This document shows positions 5,324 to 7,526 of a DNA stretch of 7,526 nt, one piece after another. Under the pieces are notes generated by a model that had not been told where the DNA came from, made no database searches, and was given only the letters and a program-made list of their open reading frames with translations. A program made the position numbers and the translations under genes. Source of the DNA: Thermoleophilia bacterium (lineage in GTDB: Bacteria; Actinomycetota; Thermoleophilia; Gaiellales; Gaiellaceae). The DNA is taken from NCBI GenBank assembly GCA_013362295.1, contig JABFWJ010000129.1:1-7526 (forward strand). The letters are read 5' to 3'. The stretch's first letter is position 1. Each line of letters starts with the position of its first letter.

Positions 5324-6135
5324 CGTCCCCAGTCGAGCCACTCGCCGTGGAAGTCGAAGACCGCGAGGCGACGGCTGCGGCCGTCCGGATAGCGCTCGAC
5401 CTCGAGTGCGAAGCCGTCGTCGTCCGGCGCGCGGCCCGTCGTCAGGTACACGAGCGGCTCCTCGCGCGCGGCGGTGTGCAACGCGGCGCGCAGCTTCCCG
5501 AGCGCGTCCTTGCCGAGGTACATGGTCGAGGCGCTCTGGAAGACGACGAGTTGCGCCCCCTCGCGCCGGTCCGCCAGCAGTCCGGGGAGCAGCTCGACGT
5601 AGTCCCCACGCATCAGCTCCGGCGGGTCCTCACGCGTCGCCTCGATCGCGCGGCGCAGACGATCGAGGCGCTCCGTCTGGTCGGGCCAGACGAACGACTG
5701 CAGGAGCCGCGAGCCGTGCTCCGTGGTCACGTCGACCGGGTTGAGGTCGATCCCGCGGCGGCGCGCCACGGACACGCGGCGCGACAGCACCTCGGCGGGC
5801 GGCGGGATGCGGTCGTCTCCGGTCAGCTCGAGCGCGCCCGTCCCCCACGCCCCAGTCGTGTAGCGGTAGCGGTAGCGATCCCACATCAGGTTGAGGCCGG
5901 CCGACGGCCCGAGCTCGAGCAGGTCGAAGGGGCGGCCGTCGGCGATCGTGAGGAAGCCGGGCAGCAGCGCCCAGGCACGCTGCACCTCGTTCGTCTGCAC
6001 GTCCTGCTCCTCGGTCCAGCGCGCAAGGAACTCGCGGTGCTCATCGAGCGCAGCGCCGATGTCGTCCCACGACGCCAGCCCCGCGAGCACGAGGTAGTGC
6101 AGTCCGCCGAGCAGCCGGAGCGGGAAGTCCCACAC
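5320..6135 (-). CDS. DUF2332 family protein, methyltransferase-like, start uncertain
   Basis: An actinobacterial DUF2332 protein. Diagnostic segments are FPLRLLGGLHYLVLAG (4-19), VQTNEVQRAWALLPGFL (46-62), FDLLELGPSAGLNLMWDRY (70-88) and LVVFQSASTMYL near residue 200. The ELGPSAGLN stretch looks like a SAM-binding motif I, so a class I methyltransferase-like fold is plausible, but the function is not known to me. The GTG at 6135 is the last canonical start in this frame. Family-like sequence nevertheless continues upstream in frame, FQRQAVYCDGRSPLYAEL, to the rplT stop at 6258 with no ATG, GTG or TTG. The true N-terminus may use a rare codon (ATC at 6245 or ATA at 6261), or the start was lost. 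It sits directly behind rplT, probably in the same transcript. Confidence 0.85.
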   Translation of the reverse strand: MWDFPLRLLGGLHYLVLAGLASWDDIGAALDEHREFLARWTEEQDVQTNEVQRAWALLPGFLTIADGRPFDLLELGPSAGLNLMWDRYRYRYTTGAWGTGALELTGDDRIPPPAEVLSRRVSVARRRGIDLNPVDVTTEHGSRLLQSFVWPDQTERLDRLRRAIEATREDPPELMRGDYVELLPGLLADRREGAQLVVFQSASTMYLGKDALGKLRAALHTAAREEPLVYLTTGRAPDDDGFALEVERYPDGRSRRLAVFDFHGEWLDWGR

Positions 6136-6257
6136 GAGCTCGCGAGCGATGCCGTCGACCCGCGGGTCCTCGGCGAGTCGACGACACAGCTCCGCGTAGA
6201 GCGGCGACCGGCCGTCGCAGTAGACGGCCTGCCGCTGGAAGATCTCCGCTTGCCGCG

Positions 6258-6617
6258 TTATTTCGCGAGCGCTGACTTGGCCTGCTCGACGATCTCGCCG
6301 AACTTCGCCGGGTCGGCGACCGCGAGATCCGCGAGCACCTTCCGGTCGAGGTCGATCTCGGCCGCCTTCAGGCCCGCGATGAACTGGTTGTACGAGAGGC
6401 CGTTCGCGCGCGCGCCGGCGTTGATGCGCATGATCCAGAGCTTCCGGAACTCGCGCTTGCGCACCTTGCGGTCGCGATACGCGTAGGCGAGCGAGCGTTC
6501 GACCTGCTCCTTCGCGTACGTGTAGTTCGACTTCTTGAGCCCCCAGTACCCCGATGCCTGCTCGAGAACCTTGCGGCGCTTCTTGCGCGCGTGGACGGAA
6601 CGCTTGATGCGCGGCAT
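6258..6617 (-). CDS. rplT: 50S ribosomal protein L20
   Basis: A 119-residue L20, the usual length. The basic N-terminal extension MPRIKRSVHARKKRRKVL, then ASGYWGLKKSNYTYAKEQV, RDRKVRKREFRKLWIMRINA and LSYNQFIAGLKAAEIDLDRK, are hallmark segments. L20 binds 23S rRNA domain I and is needed early in 50S assembly. In several bacteria it also represses its own operon by binding the mRNA leader; whether it does here is not shown. The ATG at 6617 lies three bases after the rpmI stop. The SD (GGGGCGGA) is within the rpmI end, consistent with coupled translation of infC-rpmI-rplT. Confidence 0.98.
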   Translation of the reverse strand: MPRIKRSVHARKKRRKVLEQASGYWGLKKSNYTYAKEQVERSLAYAYRDRKVRKREFRKLWIMRINAGARANGLSYNQFIAGLKAAEIDLDRKVLADLAVADPAKFGEIVEQAKSALAK

Positions 6618-6620
6618 CGG

Positions 6621-6815
6621 TTACGTCCGCCCCAACATGCGATTGACGGTCTTCTCGTTCGCGGGATCGACCGGCTGGTCCTTACTGAACTGGCGCTTCT
6701 GCTTCGGCGACTTGTTCATGAGCTTGCCCGACATCTGGCTGCGGCGGACCAGCTTCCCCGAGCCCGTCACCTTGAACTTCTTCTTCGCTCCTGAGTGTGT
6801 TTTCTGTTTCGGCAT
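6621..6815 (-). CDS. rpmI: 50S ribosomal protein L35
   Basis: A 64-residue L35 of normal length. It starts MPKQKTHSGAKKKFKVTGSG, has the conserved KLVRRSQMSGKLMNKSPKQK stretch, and ends VNRMLGRT. L35 is a small basic protein of the 50S subunit. The ATG at 6815 has the SD GGGGTG seven bases upstream, inside the infC coding sequence. The first 134 bases of rpmI are also read in another frame as the tail of infC, an unusually long overlap for this locus. The stop lies three bases before the rplT start. Confidence 0.98.
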   Translation of the reverse strand: MPKQKTHSGAKKKFKVTGSGKLVRRSQMSGKLMNKSPKQKRQFSKDQPVDPANEKTVNRMLGRT

Positions 6816-7383
6816 CTTTCTTCACCCCTGCGTTCTTCGTTGGGCCGAGCACCATCGTCATGTTCCTCCCTTCGAGGAGCGGCTGGGTCTCGATGAGACC
6901 GATCTCCTTCACGTCGTCTGCGAGGCGCATCAGCAGGTCGCGCCCGCGATCCGGATGCTCGCGCTCGCGGCCCCGGAACATGATCGTGACCTTGACCTTC
7001 GCGCGCTGGTTCAGGAACCGCGCGACGTGGCCCTTCTTGGTCTCGTAATCGTGTATCCCGATCTTGGGCCTGAGCTTGATCTCCTTGACGTTGATCTGCG
7101 TCTGGTGCTTGCGCGCGAGCTTCGCCTTCTGCTCCAGCTCGTATCGGTACTTCCCGTAGTCCATGACCCGCGCGACCGGCGGGTCGGCCTGCGCCGCGAC
7201 CTCGACGAGATCGAGATTCAGCCCGTATGCGTACTCGCGGGCCTCATCCGTCGACTTGATTCCGAGTTGCTCCCCGTTCTCGCCGATCAGCCGAACCCTG
7301 GGGACGCGGATCGCATCGTTGATGCGCGTCTGAGGCTCGGGACGGCGCGGCGGTTCGCCTCCGGAACGCCTGCGCGGCCTCAA
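6682..7383 (-). CDS. infC: Translation initiation factor IF-3 with C-terminal extension
   Basis: IF3 binds the 30S subunit, keeps it from 50S and proofreads start-codon choice. The N-domain begins RINDAIRVPRVRLIGENG (20-37) with VMDYGKYRYE (73-82); the linker is KLARKHQTQINVKEIKLRP (88-106); the C-domain ends TQPLLEGRNMTMVLGPTK at residue 183. The frame then stays open for 50 more residues, rich in Glu, Gln and Pro, to a TAA at 6682, overlapping rpmI out of phase. Actinobacterial IF3 often has a C-terminal tail, but it does not normally run through rpmI. The TTG at 7383 has GGTGA seven bases upstream, and the stop of a micro-ORF overlaps it. First gene of the infC-rpmI-rplT operon. Confidence 0.95.
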   Translation of the reverse strand: MRPRRRSGGEPPRRPEPQTRINDAIRVPRVRLIGENGEQLGIKSTDEAREYAYGLNLDLVEVAAQADPPVARVMDYGKYRYELEQKAKLARKHQTQINVKEIKLRPKIGIHDYETKKGHVARFLNQRAKVKVTIMFRGREREHPDRGRDLLMRLADDVKEIGLIETQPLLEGRNMTMVLGPTKNAGVKKDAETENTLRSEEEVQGDGLGEAGPPQPDVGQAHEQVAEAEAPVQ

Positions 7384-7397
7384 ATGTCGTTCACCAA
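7380..7397 (-). other. Candidate leader micro-ORF overlapping the infC start
   Basis: On the minus strand, a strong AGGAGG (7414-7409) is followed after 11 bases by TTG GTG AAC GAC ATT TGA, a five-codon frame (or four from the GTG). Its stop codon overlaps the infC TTG start (ATTTGAGG). infC itself has only the shorter SD GGTGA, which lies inside this micro-ORF. The arrangement could couple infC translation to the micro-ORF. It could also simply be a displaced SD with a long spacer. Seen in sequence; function inferred. Confidence 0.35.
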
Positions 7398-7423
7398 GCT
7401 CGTGTCGTCCTCCTCTATATGTG

Positions 7424-7446
7424 AAAAAACCGCTGGCGGGCAGCGG
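7424..7446 (-). terminator. Intrinsic terminator or attenuator in the infC leader
   Basis: The minus strand reads CCGCTG CCCGC CAGCGG followed at once by TTTTTT (7429-7424). This is a six-base-pair GC stem, a five-base loop and a U-run, the classic intrinsic terminator form. It ends about 40 bases before the infC start and 10 bases before the infC SD. It either terminates a gene to the right of the window or acts as a leader attenuator. infC-rpmI-rplT operons in other bacteria are controlled by leader termination or by L20 binding. Further upstream are GTTCA/TGAAC arms (7490-7486 with 7470-7466), which could form part of a competing structure. Confidence 0.65.
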
Positions 7447-7526
7447 CAGAAGGTCTCGTCAACCTGTTCAGTCAAGAACACAGTTTGAACCTCCGAAGCG
7501 TGAGCTAGGAGGTGAGAGACGGTTCC

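Noticed and set aside
5347..6486. Plus-strand frame of 379 codons opposite DUF2332 and rplT.
   Set aside because: Antisense of clearly recognised genes, no domain, low-complexity Arg/Val/Glu composition.
6535..7488. Plus-strand frame of 317 codons opposite rplT, rpmI and infC.
   Set aside because: Complement of three certain ribosomal-locus genes; no own signals.
7480..7526. GGTTCAAACTG near the right edge, reminiscent of a tRNA T-loop.
   Set aside because: Flanking bases do not form a T-stem or acceptor stem, so no tRNA is supported.

Overview
The window is GC-rich chromosomal DNA with frequent GTG and TTG starts, strong GGAGG-type ribosome binding sites and very tight gene packing. The gene order infC-rpmI-rplT-...-tsnR-...-pheS-pheT on the minus strand is the order usual in Actinomycetota. 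High GC and the protein style suggest a deep-branching actinobacterium, perhaps Thermoleophilia-like; that placement is inference.

Layout, read along the minus strand from the right edge. An infC leader with an intrinsic-terminator-type hairpin is followed by infC (IF3), rpmI (L35), rplT (L20) and a DUF2332 protein. A stub of about 18 codons of an rRNA methyltransferase gene (tsnR/SpoU type) overlaps the DUF2332 stop codon. Next comes a plus-strand two-gene cassette, an ArsR-family repressor and an SRPBCC/AHSA1 protein. It is followed on the minus strand by a full-length tsnR-type gene. A converging hairpin, a possible broken plus-strand gene, and a decayed IS110-family insertion sequence come next. 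A plus-strand class I SAM methyltransferase then stands divergent to pheS and pheT, and pheT runs off the left edge.

The region therefore looks like a conserved translation locus (IF3, L35, L20, rRNA methyltransferase, Phe-tRNA synthetase) opened at two places by accessory DNA. The clearest sign is that the first 18 codons of tsnR occur twice in the same orientation, about 80% identical, on either side of the arsR-SRPBCC cassette. I read this as a recombination or insertion scar that detached tsnR from the infC-rpmI-rplT-DUF2332 transcription unit.

Other points of interest are a 134-base out-of-phase overlap of infC with rpmI, a micro-ORF and terminator in the infC leader, and mutually exclusive hairpins in the pheS leader. 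I also note a palindrome in the arsR promoter region, and the non-coding end of the IS110 element where a bridge RNA would be expected. I saw no tRNA, rRNA or CRISPR array, and no wholly new multi-gene system.
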